64,000 nt of DNA, taken from NCBI RefSeq assembly GCF_001894765.1, contig NZ_BCWV01000002.1:620001-684000 (forward strand), given 5' to 3'. Numbering within the stretch: position 1 is the first letter of the stretch; each line of letters starts with the position of its first letter. This DNA is from Rhodococcoides corynebacterioides NBRC 14404 (GTDB taxonomy: Bacteria; Actinomycetota; Actinomycetes; Mycobacteriales; Mycobacteriaceae). The notes under the pieces were generated by a model. The model was given only the letters and a program-made list of their open reading frames with translations. It was not told the origin of the DNA and ran no database searches. The position numbers and the translations under genes are program-made. Positions 17,190 through 26,555 of this stretch are shown piece after piece.

Positions 17190-18017
17190 CTACCGGTTGC
17201 GCAGCGGAAGTCCCGCGCCGGCGAGGAAGGCGAGCACGTTCTCCTCGACTTCGTCGCGGTTGGTCTCGTTGAAGATCTCGTGGCGGGCGCCGTCGTACTT
17301 CTTCTCCTGGAACGACGCGCCCCGGAGCGACGCCATGGCCGCGGCGGTCGGCTCGTAGGGCACGAGCTGGTCGTCGCCGCCGTGCAACCACAGGGTGGGC
17401 TGATCGCCGAGCGTGCCCGACGTCGCCACGGTCTCGACCGCCCGGCCGAAGGTCTCGAGCGTCGCGCGGGCGAAGGGGCCGTGGTGGACGAGCGGATCGG
17501 CCTGGTAGGCGGCACCGACGTCGGGGTCGCGGGAGAGCACCGACGGATCGATCGGGATGTCGGGGATCTCGTCGAGATCGAGCAGCGCGGCGAAGACCTC
17601 CATCTTCCCCACCAGGGGGCCGGAGAGCACCAGTGCGGCCAGCTCGTCGCGGTGGGTCTGGGCATAGCGCGTGGCCACCAGGCCGCCCATGGAATGACCG
17701 ATCAGCACGAGCGGCAGGTCGGGGAATTCGGCGCGGGCGCGCTCGGCCACGGTGTGCAGATCCGCCACCACGGCGTCGACGTCGGTCACCACGGCGCGGT
17801 CGCCGTCCGAGCGTCCGTGGCCGTGGTGGTCCGGGGCGAACACGGCCGCGCCGGCCGCCACCAGGGTGGAGGCCAGGTGCGCGTAGCGACCGGAGTGCTC
17901 TCCGTAGCCGTGCGCGATCAGCACGAGGAACTGCGGCGGTCGTGGCACCGGCCACGATCGGTACGCCACCGTTCCCTGTGCGCCGTCGAATTCCTGCATC
18001 TCCTGGGCGTTCTGCAC
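17190..18017 (-). CDS. Alpha/beta hydrolase, monoacylglycerol-lipase-like
   Basis: This 275-residue alpha/beta-hydrolase has the nucleophile elbow GHSMGG, an oxyanion region HGYGEHSGRYAHLAS, and the strand LWLHGGDDQLVPYE with the acidic residue. The catalytic histidine lies in GARHEIFNETNRDEVEE. SRDPDVGAAYQADPLVHHG is strikingly like the matching stretch of mycobacterial monoacylglycerol lipase Rv0183, as I recall it. Likely reaction: hydrolysis of monoacylglycerols. There is no signal peptide. GTG at 18015-18017 lies 7 nt after TAGCGT, supporting it over an ATG six codons later. Confidence 0.85.
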   Translation of the reverse strand: MQNAQEMQEFDGAQGTVAYRSWPVPRPPQFLVLIAHGYGEHSGRYAHLASTLVAAGAAVFAPDHHGHGRSDGDRAVVTDVDAVVADLHTVAERARAEFPDLPLVLIGHSMGGLVATRYAQTHRDELAALVLSGPLVGKMEVFAALLDLDEIPDIPIDPSVLSRDPDVGAAYQADPLVHHGPFARATLETFGRAVETVATSGTLGDQPTLWLHGGDDQLVPYEPTAAAMASLRGASFQEKKYDGARHEIFNETNRDEVEENVLAFLAGAGLPLRNR

Positions 18018-18024
18018 GACGGCG

Positions 18025-18030
18025 ACGCTA
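18025..18030 (-). promoter_or_regulatory. Leaderless -10 hexamer for the monoacylglycerol-lipase-like gene
   Basis: TAGCGT on the minus strand, then 7 nt, then GTG at 18017. Confidence 0.55.
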
Positions 18031-18332
18031 ACAGCGTCGGCCCGTGTTGCGGGCCGAATACCGAATGCGCCGACTCCGAGGGGAATCCGTCACACGGTGT
18101 TCACCGACACGCCCGACGACGGATCGGGTCCCGGGTCACCCGGCGGCAGTAGCGTCGGCAGTGCGGACGGCGGGGAAGCCGTCCGTGCGGGAGGTCTCCG
18201 ACATGGTCGAATCCAACGACCCGAGAAGGGACCGGATCCTCGGTCTCGTCGACGTTCGGCGGTCGGCATCGGCAGACCCTCCGGTCCAGCGATCGACCAC
18301 GTCGCGCCCGCGCGGCGTTCGAGGAGTCCGAA
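18031..18332. other. Intergenic region upstream of phoH2 with possible small ORFs
   Basis: About 300 nt with no securely identified gene. A 79-codon frame (18097-18336, GTG start) ends AAG TGA, and its TGA overlaps the phoH2 GTG by 4 nt. Another frame starts at ATG 18203 behind a good GGGAGG element, encodes [18 protein letters not shown] and runs into phoH2. In mycobacteria phoH2 is preceded by an overlapping antitoxin-like gene, phoAT. Either frame could be an equivalent, but codon use is not convincing. Confidence 0.3.
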
Positions 18333-19646
18333 GTGACTGCAACTCGCTCCGCCACCACCCGCACGTACGTCCTCGACACCTCGGTGTTGCTCTCCGATCC
18401 GTGGGCCGTGACCCGGTTCGCCGAGCATGCCGTCGTGTTGCCCCTCGTGGTCATCGGTGAGCTCGAGGGCAAACGCCACCATCACGAACTGGGATGGTTC
18501 GCTCGGGAGTCGTTGCGGATGTTGGACGACCTGCGCATCGAGCACGGTCGTCTCGATCAGCCGGTCCCGATCGGGGTCGACGGCGGCACTCTGCAGGTGG
18601 AGCTGAACCACACGGATCCGTCCGTGCTTCCGGTCGGGTTCCGCACCGACACCAACGACGCGCGGATCCTCGCGTGCGCGCTGAACCTCGCCGCCGAGGG
18701 CCGGGACGTGGTGCTGGTCAGCAAGGACATCCCGCTGCGGGTCAAGGCGGGTGCGGTGGGCCTGCCGGCCGACGAGTACCACGCTCACGACGTCGTGCCC
18801 TCGGGTTGGACGGGAATGGCGGAGCTCGAGGTGTCGCGTGAGGTCGTCGACACCCTGTTCGCGCACGGCGTCGTCGATCTGGACGAAGCGCGAGACCTGC
18901 CCTGCCACACCGGCGTTCGCCTGCTCGGCGGGTCGTCGAGTGCGCTCGGGCGCGTGACGCCGGACAAGCAGATCCAGGTGGTGCGCGGCGAGCGGGAGGC
19001 CTTCGGGCTGCACGGTCGCTCGGCGGAGCAGCGCGTCGCGCTGGACCTGCTTCTCGACGAGTCCATCGGCATCGTCTCGCTCGGCGGCAAGGCCGGCACC
19101 GGCAAGTCGGCGTTGGCCCTGACGGCCGGACTCGACGCGGTGCTCGAACGTCGGACCCATCGCAAGGTGGTGGTGTTCCGCCCGCTCTACGCCGTCGGCG
19201 GCCAGGAGCTCGGCTATCTGCCGGGCAGCGAGAGCGACAAGATGGGCCCGTGGGCGCAGGCGGTGTTCGACACCCTCGACGGGCTCGCGAGCCCTGAGGT
19301 GATCGAGGAGGTCACCGCGCGCGGCATGCTCGAGGTGCTTCCGCTCACGCACATCCGCGGGCGATCGCTGCACGATTCGTTCGTCATCGTCGACGAGGCG
19401 CAGTCTCTCGAGCGCAACGTGCTGCTGACCGTGCTCTCCCGCCTGGGGTCCGGCTCGCGCGTGGTCCTCACCCACGACGTCGCCCAGCGCGACAACCTGC
19501 GGGTGGGCCGGCACGACGGTGTGGCCGCGGTGATCGAGAAGCTCAAGGGCCATCCGCTCTTCGCGCACGTCACGCTGACGCGGTCCGAGCGGTCACCCAT
19601 CGCGGCCCTGGTGACGGACATGCTCGAGGAGTTCGGACCGGCCTAG
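18333..19646 (+). CDS. phoH2: PhoH2-type PIN domain / PhoH ATPase fusion
   Basis: The 437-residue fusion joins an N-terminal PIN ribonuclease domain (about 10-150; [24 protein letters not shown] and [10 protein letters not shown] supply the acidic residues) to a C-terminal PhoH ATPase. The ATPase has the P-loop [10 protein letters not shown] (K258), Walker [15 protein letters not shown], and [12 protein letters not shown]. Mycobacterial PhoH2 (Rv1095) is a sequence-specific RNA helicase/RNase described as the toxin partner of PhoAT. GTG at 18333 has GAGGAG seven bases upstream. A possible overlapping upstream reading frame is noted separately. Followed by a terminator hairpin. Confidence 0.92.
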   Translation: MTATRSATTRTYVLDTSVLLSDPWAVTRFAEHAVVLPLVVIGELEGKRHHHELGWFARESLRMLDDLRIEHGRLDQPVPIGVDGGTLQVELNHTDPSVLPVGFRTDTNDARILACALNLAAEGRDVVLVSKDIPLRVKAGAVGLPADEYHAHDVVPSGWTGMAELEVSREVVDTLFAHGVVDLDEARDLPCHTGVRLLGGSSSALGRVTPDKQIQVVRGEREAFGLHGRSAEQRVALDLLLDESIGIVSLGGKAGTGKSALALTAGLDAVLERRTHRKVVVFRPLYAVGGQELGYLPGSESDKMGPWAQAVFDTLDGLASPEVIEEVTARGMLEVLPLTHIRGRSLHDSFVIVDEAQSLERNVLLTVLSRLGSGSRVVLTHDVAQRDNLRVGRHDGVAAVIEKLKGHPLFAHVTLTRSERSPIAALVTDMLEEFGPA

Positions 19647-19670
19647 CAGCACACCTGGCGAGGTGCCGGT

Positions 19671-19702
19671 GCCCCGGTCACGACGGATGGTGTGACCGGG
19701 GC
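19671..19702 (+). terminator. 11-bp hairpin after phoH2
   Basis: GCCCCGGTCAC and GTGACCGGGGC around a 10-nt loop, 25 nt past the phoH2 stop. It has no U-tract and separates phoH2 from the desaturase-like gene. Confidence 0.6.
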
Positions 19703-19785
19703 CAGAACCTGGCGGCCGCCGACTGGTAGTCACCCAAAGACGGGGGGAGGAGCGTCAGGATTCCGAGCCGGGCTGGTCCGGCCGT

Positions 19786-19791
19786 TATTCT
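19786..19791 (+). promoter_or_regulatory. Leaderless -10 hexamer for the desaturase-like gene
   Basis: TATTCT, 7 nt, then ATG at 19799. This is a near-ideal -10, and there is no Shine-Dalgarno. Confidence 0.65.
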
Positions 19792-19798
19792 CTGGGGC

Positions 19799-20659
19799 AT
19801 GGACACCAGCGACCACGACGTGTTGACCGCCCTGGAATCGGACGCCGCGCGAGTCCTCGAGGCTCATATCGAGGTGGCCGACGGGTGGCAACCGCACGAT
19901 TACGTGCCGTGGGACGCGGGCCGGAACTTCGCGTTCCTGGGTGGCGAGGACTGGTCGCCGGATCAGGTGTCGCTGTCCGACGTCGAGGTGCTGGCGGCCA
20001 CCGTCGGGGTGCTGCTGGCCGACAACCTCCCCGAGTACCACCGTGACCTCGCGTTCGCGCTGCGGGCGAACGACACGTGGTGGAAGCTGATCGGTCGCTG
20101 GACCGCCGAGGAGAACCGGCACGCGATCGTGCTGCGCAACTACCTCATGACCACACGCGCCGTCGACCCCGTCGAGCTCGAGCGCATCCGCGTCGAGCAC
20201 ATGACCACCGGGTACCGGTCGCCGTCGCTGCACGCGGTCCACATCCTCGCCAAGTTCGCGCTCGACGAGCAGGCCGCGGCCGTCCGCCACCGCCGCAGCG
20301 CCGACGTCAGCGAGGACGCGTTGCTGTCGGCCATCTTCCATCGCATCGCGACAGACGACGCCCTGCAGGCCGAGCTGTTCGTCGCGCTCGTCGCCGCAGC
20401 GTTGCGGCACGACGCGGACAGCACCGTGCGCGCCGTCGCGGACGCCGTCGAGTCGTTCTCGCTGCCGTCCGTGGACCTGCCCGGACGCGGCAACAGCACG
20501 GCCCTGCTGGCCGAGGCCGGTCTCTACGACGAGACGGTGCAGACCGAGCAGGTGATTCGGCCGTTGCTCGAGAAGTGGGGCGTCTTCGACCTCGACGGCC
20601 TCGGTGACGACGCCGCGGCCGCGCGCGACCGTCTCCGCTCCGCAGTGGGCGTGGCCTGA
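19799..20659 (+). CDS. Acyl-ACP desaturase family protein (DesA2-like), atypical metal site
   Basis: This 286-residue ferritin-like four-helix protein is related to plant-type acyl-ACP desaturases and positionally to M. tuberculosis DesA2 (Rv1094). ENF-type start (WDAGRNFAFLGGEDW) and the first ExxH motif EENRH (104-108) are present. The usual second DExxH motif, which I recall as DEVRHEEFF in DesA2, reads D186-D-A-L-Q190, so the histidine ligand is lost. The first-helix Glu-Ala-Leu-Pro block reads DNLPEY. Di-iron desaturase activity is therefore uncertain. It may be an acyl-carrier-binding or catalytically altered paralogue. It converges with a small secreted-protein gene 4 nt away. Confidence 0.8.
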   Translation: MDTSDHDVLTALESDAARVLEAHIEVADGWQPHDYVPWDAGRNFAFLGGEDWSPDQVSLSDVEVLAATVGVLLADNLPEYHRDLAFALRANDTWWKLIGRWTAEENRHAIVLRNYLMTTRAVDPVELERIRVEHMTTGYRSPSLHAVHILAKFALDEQAAAVRHRRSADVSEDALLSAIFHRIATDDALQAELFVALVAAALRHDADSTVRAVADAVESFSLPSVDLPGRGNSTALLAEAGLYDETVQTEQVIRPLLEKWGVFDLDGLGDDAAAARDRLRSAVGVA

Positions 20660-20663
20660 CCTC

Positions 20664-21083
20664 TCACCGCGTCAGCGTGAAGCCGCCGATCGGGGCCGCG
20701 CCGCCGAAGCCGACGAAGTAGACGGTGCCGTTGTACCGGCCGGGGTTCGCCGGGTCGACGGTCATCTCGTCGTGCACCAGGGCGCCCAGCGCGGGCGAGA
20801 GTCGGCCGTAGTCGACGTGGATCACGTCTGCTCCCGTGGCGATGGACGGGGCGCTGTAGACGTCCGCCGGTAGTACGTCGGCTCCCAGCACACGGTTGGT
20901 GGCCGCGGTGCCGCCACCGGTGATGGTCTTGCCCTGCCAGAACGGGACCGGCGCGCCGGACGGATCCGTTCCGACGTAGACCCCGTCCGGTGGAAGGGGT
21001 GCTGCAGACGCCACTGCCGGTGCCGCGAGGGCGGCACCGGCAGCGGTGAGGACGAGCAGTGTGGCGGCGGACGTTCGCTTCAT
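20664..21083 (-). CDS. Small secreted protein of unknown function
   Basis: This 139-residue protein begins with a classical Sec signal peptide (MKRTSAATLLVLTAAGAALA, cleavage probably after ASA-A near residue 28). The mature part is small and beta-rich, with no cysteines. GTVYFVGFGGAAPIGGFTLTR forms the C-terminus. I do not recognise a family. GAGG lies 7 nt before the ATG. It is upstream of, and on the same strand as, fumC across 78 nt. Confidence 0.7.
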   Translation of the reverse strand: MKRTSAATLLVLTAAGAALAAPAVASAAPLPPDGVYVGTDPSGAPVPFWQGKTITGGGTAATNRVLGADVLPADVYSAPSIATGADVIHVDYGRLSPALGALVHDEMTVDPANPGRYNGTVYFVGFGGAAPIGGFTLTR

Positions 21084-21161
21084 GAGGTGTCCTCACATCG
21101 GATGTGATCAGTCACACAAGAATGACCACTTCCGACGCTCCTCACACCACCCTCGCAAGGG

Positions 21162-22559
21162 TCAGTCGCGCACCTTCGCCATGGCGAGCACATCCAGGCG
21201 GGAATCCAGCTCGGCCTCGGACAGCTTCTCCGGCACCAGCCCGCGCTCGACGACGACCTCGCGGATGGTCTTCTTCTCCTTCAGCGCCTGCTTGGCGACG
21301 GCCGCGGCCTCTTCGTAGCCGATCGCGCTGTTGAGCGGAGTGACGATCGACGGCGAGGACTCGGCGAGCTGCTTGAGGTGCTCGTCGTTGGCCTCGAGGC
21401 CGGCGACGCACTTGTCGACGAACAGCCGGGAGACGTTGGCGAGCAGCTTCAGCGATTCGAGGAGGTTGCGCGCCATCATCGGGATGTAGACGTTGAGCTC
21501 GAACGCACCGGCGGCGCCGCCCCACGCGATGGCGGCGTCGTTGCCGACGATCTGGGCCGCGACCTGCGTCGCAGCTTCCGGCAGCACCGGGTTGACCTTG
21601 CCCGGCATGATCGAGCTGCCCGGCTGCAGGTCCGGCAGGCGGATCTCGCCGAGACCGGTGAGCGGGCCCGAACCCATCCAGCGAATGTCGTTGGCGATCT
21701 TGGTCAGCGACACCGCGATGGTGCGCAGCGCACCGGACGCCTCCACGAGGCCGTCGCGCGCGGCCTGGGCCTCGAAGGAATCCTTCGCCGGGGTCAGCGC
21801 GTCGACACCCGTCGACTTGACCAGCTCGGCCACCACCTTCGGGCCGAAGCCGTCGGGCGCGTTCAGGCCGGTTCCGACGGCGGTGCCGCCGATGGGCAGC
21901 TCACCGAGGCGGGGGAGGACCGACTGCACGCGCTCGATGCCGGCCTCGATCTGCCGCGCGTAGCCGCCGAATTCCTGGCCGAGAGTGACCGGCACGGCGT
22001 CCATGAGGTGGGTGCGACCGGACTTGACGACGGTCTTCCACTCGGTGGCCTTGGCCGCGAGCGCCTCGTGGAGGTACTGCAGTGCCGGGATGAGGTCGGT
22101 GACCGCGGCCTCGGTGGCGGCGACGTGCGTGGCCGTCGGGAAGGTGTCGTTGGACGACTGCGACATGTTGACGTGGTCGTTGGGGTGGACCTCGACGCCG
22201 TTGGTCTTCGCGATGCTCGCGATGACCTCGTTGGCGTTCATGTTGGAGCTGGTGCCCGATCCGGTCTGGAACACGTCGATGGGGAACTCGCCGTCGTGCT
22301 TGCCGTCGGCGATCTCGGTCGCGGCGGCCACGATGGCGTCGGCCTTCTCCGCGTCGAGCAGACCGAGATCCTTGTTGACCTGTGCGCACGCGGCCTTGAG
22401 GAGGCCCATCGCACGGATCTGCGTGCGCTCGAGGGGGCGTCCCGAGATGGGGAAGTTCTCGACGGCGCGCTGGGTCTGGGCGCGCCAGAGTGCGTTCACG
22501 GGGACGCGGACCTCACCCATGGTGTCGTGCTCGATGCGGAACTGGTCGGAATCAGTCAT
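21162..22559 (-). CDS. fumC: Fumarate hydratase, class II
   Basis: Oxygen-stable fumarase of the TCA cycle, interconverting fumarate and L-malate. The 465-residue protein has [53 protein letters not shown] with the catalytic His, and the superfamily signature [17 protein letters not shown] with the catalytic Ser. ATG at 22557-22559 begins [20 protein letters not shown]; the longer upstream reading is low complexity. Immediately upstream on the same strand, 52 nt away, is glpX, the same pair and order as M. tuberculosis Rv1099c-Rv1098c, so they are probably cotranscribed. Confidence 0.96.
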   Translation of the reverse strand: MTDSDQFRIEHDTMGEVRVPVNALWRAQTQRAVENFPISGRPLERTQIRAMGLLKAACAQVNKDLGLLDAEKADAIVAAATEIADGKHDGEFPIDVFQTGSGTSSNMNANEVIASIAKTNGVEVHPNDHVNMSQSSNDTFPTATHVAATEAAVTDLIPALQYLHEALAAKATEWKTVVKSGRTHLMDAVPVTLGQEFGGYARQIEAGIERVQSVLPRLGELPIGGTAVGTGLNAPDGFGPKVVAELVKSTGVDALTPAKDSFEAQAARDGLVEASGALRTIAVSLTKIANDIRWMGSGPLTGLGEIRLPDLQPGSSIMPGKVNPVLPEAATQVAAQIVGNDAAIAWGGAAGAFELNVYIPMMARNLLESLKLLANVSRLFVDKCVAGLEANDEHLKQLAESSPSIVTPLNSAIGYEEAAAVAKQALKEKKTIREVVVERGLVPEKLSEAELDSRLDVLAMAKVRD

Positions 22560-22611
22560 GAACCTTTGCCTCGTCGGTTGCGGGTCGGTTGCGGGAAATC
22601 TCGGGGACGGA

Positions 22612-23649
22612 TCAGAAGGACGGGACGGCGCCGGAGTCACCGTCGAAGTCGACGGACGAGTACTCCCGGAGCTTGTCCAGGCGGTGGTAGGCGTCGATCA
22701 TGCGGACGGTGCCGGACTTCGATCGCATCACGATCGACTGCGTGTGAGCGCCGCCGCCGGAGTAGCGCACACCCTGCAGCAGGTCGCCGTCGGTGACGCC
22801 GGTGGCCGTGAAGAAGACGTTCTCGCCCGACACCAGGTCCTCGGTGACGAGGACACGATCGAGGTCGTGACCGGCGTCGATCGCCTTCTGACGCTCGGCG
22901 TCGTCGGTCGGGGCCAGCGCCCCCTGCAGCGTGCCGCCGAGGCACCGCATGGCCGCGGCCGCGATGATGCCCTCGGGCGTGCCGCCGGTCCCGAGCAGGA
23001 TGTCGATGGGGGAATTGGGGCGGGCCGCCGCGATGGCACCGGCGACGTCGCCGTCCGAGATCAGGCGGATACGGGCGCCGGTGTCGCGCACCTGCTGGAT
23101 GAGTTCGGCGTGGCGGGGACGGTCGAGGATGCAGACCGTGACGTCGGTGGTCGATCCCTTCTTGACCCGCGCGATGCGCTCGATGTTCTCCCGCACCGGA
23201 GCGGTGATGTCCACGACCTCGGCGTAGTCCGGACCGACGGCGAGCTTGCGCATGTAGAACACGGCCGACGGATCGAACATCGCGCCGCGTTCGGCGACCG
23301 CGAGGACCGAGATGGCGTTCGGCATGCCCTTCGCCATCAGCGTGGTGCCGTCGACCGGATCCACGGCGAAGTCGACCTCGGGGCCGTTGCCGTTGCCCAC
23401 CTGCTCGCCGTTGTAGAGCATCGGGGCTTCGTCCTTCTCGCCCTCGCCGATGACCACCACGCCGCGCATCGAGACCGAGGACACCAGCTGCCGCATGGCG
23501 TCGACGGCCGCACCGTCGCCACCTTCCTTGTCGCCGCGGCCCACCCAGCGTCCGCTGGCCAGGGCCCCCGCCTCGGTGACACGCACCAGTTCGAGAGCCA
23601 GGTTGCGGTCCGGTGCCATCGGGGTGGAGCTGTCGGTGCTGGCCGTCAT
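22612..23649 (-). CDS. glpX: Class II fructose-1,6-bisphosphatase
   Basis: Gluconeogenic phosphatase converting fructose-1,6-bisphosphate to fructose-6-phosphate; in mycobacteria GlpX is the main FBPase. The 345-residue protein carries [17 protein letters not shown], the metal motif [46 protein letters not shown] and [23 protein letters not shown] at 23647-23649 has GAGGAGG about 10 nt upstream. A second Met eleven codons in is less likely. A GACAAT hexamer at about 23686-23691 on the minus strand could be its -10. Operon with fumC. Confidence 0.95.
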   Translation of the reverse strand: MTASTDSSTPMAPDRNLALELVRVTEAGALASGRWVGRGDKEGGDGAAVDAMRQLVSSVSMRGVVVIGEGEKDEAPMLYNGEQVGNGNGPEVDFAVDPVDGTTLMAKGMPNAISVLAVAERGAMFDPSAVFYMRKLAVGPDYAEVVDITAPVRENIERIARVKKGSTTDVTVCILDRPRHAELIQQVRDTGARIRLISDGDVAGAIAAARPNSPIDILLGTGGTPEGIIAAAAMRCLGGTLQGALAPTDDAERQKAIDAGHDLDRVLVTEDLVSGENVFFTATGVTDGDLLQGVRYSGGGAHTQSIVMRSKSGTVRMIDAYHRLDKLREYSSVDFDGDSGAVPSF

Positions 23650-23747
23650 GTGCGCGGTGCCTCCTCGGGCGGGGATACGTGCCGTGATTGTCGCATCACA
23701 CCCCGCGCGGCGGCGTCGGCAGGTCGGCAGGTGGGATAGTGGACTGC

Positions 23748-24320
23748 GTGGCCGAGAAGAAACCCAGGATCCTCCAGAACAACAAGGACATGGCGTGGTC
23801 ACTGATCCCGCTGCTTCTCGCCTGCGTGGTGATCGCGGCCATCGCCGGGCAGTGCTCGTTGCGCGTCGGCGGCCCGGAGGCCGGACAGGTTCCTCGTATC
23901 GATCTGGGCGCGACATTGCAGGCGGACGCCGACTCGGTCGATTTCCCGATCCGCCGCCCCGAGGTTCCCGCGGACTGGATTCCCAACTCGGCGTCTCGCC
24001 CCTCGATCGCCGGGTCGGACTCGGCGGTCAGCACCGTCGGCTTCGTCACTCCGTCGGGAAGCTACCTCGGCCTGACGCAGAGCGACGCGAGCGAAGAGGA
24101 CCTCCTGCGCTTCCGCGCGGACGGCAAGCGCACCGAGGGGCAGGGCGTGGAGTCCGTGGCCGGTTCGGAATGGGTCGTCTATCGCGGTGAGGACACCGAA
24201 CCCTTCTGGGTCACCGACTTCGGCGGGAGCCGAGTGCTCGTCACCGGGTCGGGAAACCAGGACGAATTCCTGGCTCTCGCCTCGGCCGTGGCGTCGGCAC
24301 CGGTGCTCGACCCGCGCTGA
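23748..24320 (+). CDS. DUF4245 membrane-anchored protein
   Basis: This 190-residue protein of unknown function has the position of M. tuberculosis Rv1100. A short basic N-terminus ([15 protein letters not shown]) precedes one transmembrane helix ([18 protein letters not shown]). The rest is an extracytoplasmic domain with the family's PADWIPNSA and [28 protein letters not shown] segments. GTG at 23748 is preceded at 7 nt by GATAGT, a possible leaderless -10 with one mismatch. Divergent from glpX, convergent with xseB. Confidence 0.8.
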   Translation: MAEKKPRILQNNKDMAWSLIPLLLACVVIAAIAGQCSLRVGGPEAGQVPRIDLGATLQADADSVDFPIRRPEVPADWIPNSASRPSIAGSDSAVSTVGFVTPSGSYLGLTQSDASEEDLLRFRADGKRTEGQGVESVAGSEWVVYRGEDTEPFWVTDFGGSRVLVTGSGNQDEFLALASAVASAPVLDPR

Positions 24321-24328
24321 CCGACCCG

Positions 24329-24345
24329 GACGGCCGAGGGCCGTC
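24329..24345. terminator. Short hairpin between convergent DUF4245 and xseB genes
   Basis: GACGGCC, loop GAG, GGCCGTC. The right arm runs into the xseB stop codon. It is a compact GC stem that may serve both directions. Confidence 0.4.
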
Positions 24346-24556
24346 AGTCGTCGTCGCGGCCGGCGAGCGCGTCCTCGATGCGGGCGCGGGCACCGGCGAG
24401 GTGCTGTTCGCATCGGGCGGCGAGCGCCTCACCGCGTTCCCACAACGCCAACGACGCGTCCAGGTCCAGGCCACCCTGCTCGAGCACCTTCACCACGTCC
24501 ACCAGCTCGTCGCGGGCGGCCTCGTAGCCGAGTTCGTCGACCGGCGTCTCGCTCAT
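24344..24556 (-). CDS. xseB: Exodeoxyribonuclease VII small subunit
   Basis: This 70-residue helical protein ([20 protein letters not shown], then [25 protein letters not shown]) has the XseB pattern. It binds several-fold to XseA to form the processive single-strand exonuclease VII. Its ATG overlaps the xseA stop by 4 nt (ATGA), indicating translational coupling within xseA-xseB. Length is typical. Confidence 0.93.
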   Translation of the reverse strand: MSETPVDELGYEAARDELVDVVKVLEQGGLDLDASLALWERGEALAARCEQHLAGARARIEDALAGRDDD

Positions 24557-25821
24557 GGGTCCATCCTCTCCGACGCGGTGCTCGGCGCGGCGACCCGCCC
24601 CATCCCGACAGCGGTCACGGACCCGTCGGCCACCCGGATGCGCAGCTGCGTGCCCGGTGGGGCGTCCACGACGCTGCGCAGGACCTCGGGATCGTCGCCC
24701 GGCACCACCCGCTGCACGACGGCGTAGCCGCGGGCCAGCGTGGCAGCGGGGCCCAGGGTGACCAGCCGGGCGCGGAGGTGGTCGACGGCCGTGCTCTCGG
24801 CGGCGAGGGCGCGGCGGACGTCCCGGCGGACGACGCGGCGCATCTCGGCGATCTCCTCGCCGCGGCGGTCGAGTCCCGACACCGGATCCGCGAGAACCGG
24901 GCGGTTCCGGAGCGCGTCGAGTCCGCGGGCCTCGCGGGCGACCCAGCCCCGCAGGGCGGCGGAGCTTCGGGCGCGGAGCTCCGCCACCAGGGCCAGTTCC
25001 GCCTCGGCGTCGGGAACCACACGCTTGGCCGCGTCGGTGGGTGTCGCGGCGCGGACGTCCGCGACGTGATCGCTGAGCGGGCTGTCCGGCTCGTGACCGA
25101 TGGCGCTGACGATCGGGGTCCGGGCGGCGACGACCGCGCGGCAGAGTGCCTCGTCGGAGAACGGAAGCAGGTCCTCCACGCTGCCGCCGCCGCGGGCGAG
25201 GACGATCACGTCGACGTCGGGATGCTCGTCGAGTTCGGCGATGGCGCGCAGGATGCCGGGCACCGCCGACGGGCCCTGCACCGGAGTGTTGCGAACCTCG
25301 AACCGCACGGCGGGCCAGCGTCGTCGGGCGACCGACAGCACGTCCTTCTCCGCGGCGCTCGCGCGAGCCGTGATCAGTCCGACGGCGCGGGGGAGGAACG
25401 GCAAGGGGCGTTTCAGGCGGGGATCGAAGAGGCCCTCCGCCGCGAGCATGCCGCGCAGGCGTTCGATCCGCGCGAGCAGTTCGCCCACGCCGATCGCGCG
25501 AATCTCGGTGGCGCGCAGCGAGATCGTGCCCCGGCCGGTGAAGAAGGAGAGCTTGCCGTAGAGCACCACCCGCGCGCCCTCGACCACCGGCACGGGGGAG
25601 GACTGGATGAGCATCGGCGAACACGTGACCGACAGCGACATGTCCGCCGCCGGATCACGCAGCGTGAGGAACGCCGTGCGCGTGCCCTGCCGCACCGACA
25701 CCTGGGTGAGCTGACCCTCCACCCAGATGCTGCCGAGCCGGTCGATCCACCCGGCGACCTTCGTGGCGACGCTGCGGACGGGGAGGGGATTCTCCGGCGA
25801 ACTGACCGGTGGCGAGGTCAC
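24553..25821 (-). CDS. xseA: Exodeoxyribonuclease VII large subunit
   Basis: This 422-residue catalytic subunit has an N-terminal OB fold ([26 protein letters not shown] read in pieces from about residue 33). Its nuclease core has [65 protein letters not shown] helical C-terminal part binds XseB, ending [11 protein letters not shown]. The GTG at 25819-25821 overlaps the stop of the upstream gene by 4 nt (GTGA), and the stop overlaps xseB, so three genes are coupled. The longer upstream frame is not translated in this model. Confidence 0.94.
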   Translation of the reverse strand: MTSPPVSSPENPLPVRSVATKVAGWIDRLGSIWVEGQLTQVSVRQGTRTAFLTLRDPAADMSLSVTCSPMLIQSSPVPVVEGARVVLYGKLSFFTGRGTISLRATEIRAIGVGELLARIERLRGMLAAEGLFDPRLKRPLPFLPRAVGLITARASAAEKDVLSVARRRWPAVRFEVRNTPVQGPSAVPGILRAIAELDEHPDVDVIVLARGGGSVEDLLPFSDEALCRAVVAARTPIVSAIGHEPDSPLSDHVADVRAATPTDAAKRVVPDAEAELALVAELRARSSAALRGWVAREARGLDALRNRPVLADPVSGLDRRGEEIAEMRRVVRRDVRRALAAESTAVDHLRARLVTLGPAATLARGYAVVQRVVPGDDPEVLRSVVDAPPGTQLRIRVADGSVTAVGMGRVAAPSTASERMDP

Positions 25822-26465
25822 TTCGCGCGGGCGGTGGTGATGCGGTTCTCGAGCATGGTCCGGTAGGGGGCGCGGTTCTTGGCGGCGGTCTCGTAGTCGA
25901 GCAACTCGGTGAGATCGTCCACGGACAACGACCGCAACCGGGCGCGCAGCTGGGCGAGGGTCAGTGCGTCGTAGTCCAGGTACTCCGCGATCTCCGGTCG
26001 GGCGTCGGCAGCCGTGAGCGTCGGAGCGACCACGTGATCGGCGGGCTGCACCTCGGACGGCGGGGTCGAGTAGAGCGCGAACCGGCCGGACGTCGGGGAC
26101 TCGCCCTCGGTCGAGTCCGCATCCGAGGACGTGACCTTGGTCGGTGCGGGCCGGGCCGGGGCGTCGACGGCGACGTCGGTGTAGCGACCGGGGGTCGGGC
26201 CGGCGTCGGACGGGAGCGCCGGGTCGTCGTCGAACGTCGCCCACTCCGGCTGCTCCTCCGGCCGACCGCCGAGCAGGGAGAACACCTGGTCGCCCTTGAT
26301 CGCGAGCTCGGTGACCGTCTGCTGGAAGCGCATCGCGGTCTGGAGCACCTCGCTCACGGCGGTCATCGGCAGCGAGAACGCCGTGGTGGGGAGTCTCCGA
26401 GCCTCTTCCACCACCGTGACGGCGATGCCCAGCGCGACTCGGGCTGCGAAGGGAGGACGAATCAT
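25818..26465 (-). CDS. Lipid-droplet-associated-type protein (Rv1109c-like)
   Basis: This 215-residue protein has an N-terminal amphipathic/hydrophobic half (residues 1-70, [20 protein letters not shown] onward, [20 protein letters not shown]). An acidic Pro/Asp-rich middle follows, then a conserved C-terminus ([20 protein letters not shown], then [12 protein letters not shown]). The position beside xseA-xseB matches M. tuberculosis Rv1109c, which is annotated as lipid-droplet-associated. How it relates to exonuclease VII is unknown. The last codons overlap xseA by 4 nt, so it is the first gene of this three-gene operon, divergent from ispH. Confidence 0.75.
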   Translation of the reverse strand: MIRPPFAARVALGIAVTVVEEARRLPTTAFSLPMTAVSEVLQTAMRFQQTVTELAIKGDQVFSLLGGRPEEQPEWATFDDDPALPSDAGPTPGRYTDVAVDAPARPAPTKVTSSDADSTEGESPTSGRFALYSTPPSEVQPADHVVAPTLTAADARPEIAEYLDYDALTLAQLRARLRSLSVDDLTELLDYETAAKNRAPYRTMLENRITTARAK

Positions 26466-26543
26466 GACGCCCAGAGTGCCCGACGACGCGCCGTTTTCCC
26501 AGTCGAGTCCCCGCGCGCGCGGGTGTCGGTCGGGGAGGGCACG

Positions 26544-26549
26544 TATCCT
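26544..26549 (+). promoter_or_regulatory. ispH: Leaderless -10 hexamer for ispH
   Basis: TATCCT, 6 nt, ATG at 26556. GTGTCGGTC lies upstream at 26522-26530 but is 13 nt from the hexamer, too far for the damage-promoter spacing. Confidence 0.6.
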
Positions 26550-26555
26550 GGAGCC

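Noticed and set aside
18044-18460. 138-codon frame covering the phoH2 start
   Set aside because: It overlaps phoH2 by more than 120 nt and becomes Arg/His-rich. Only the part from ATG 18203 is mentioned as a weak candidate.
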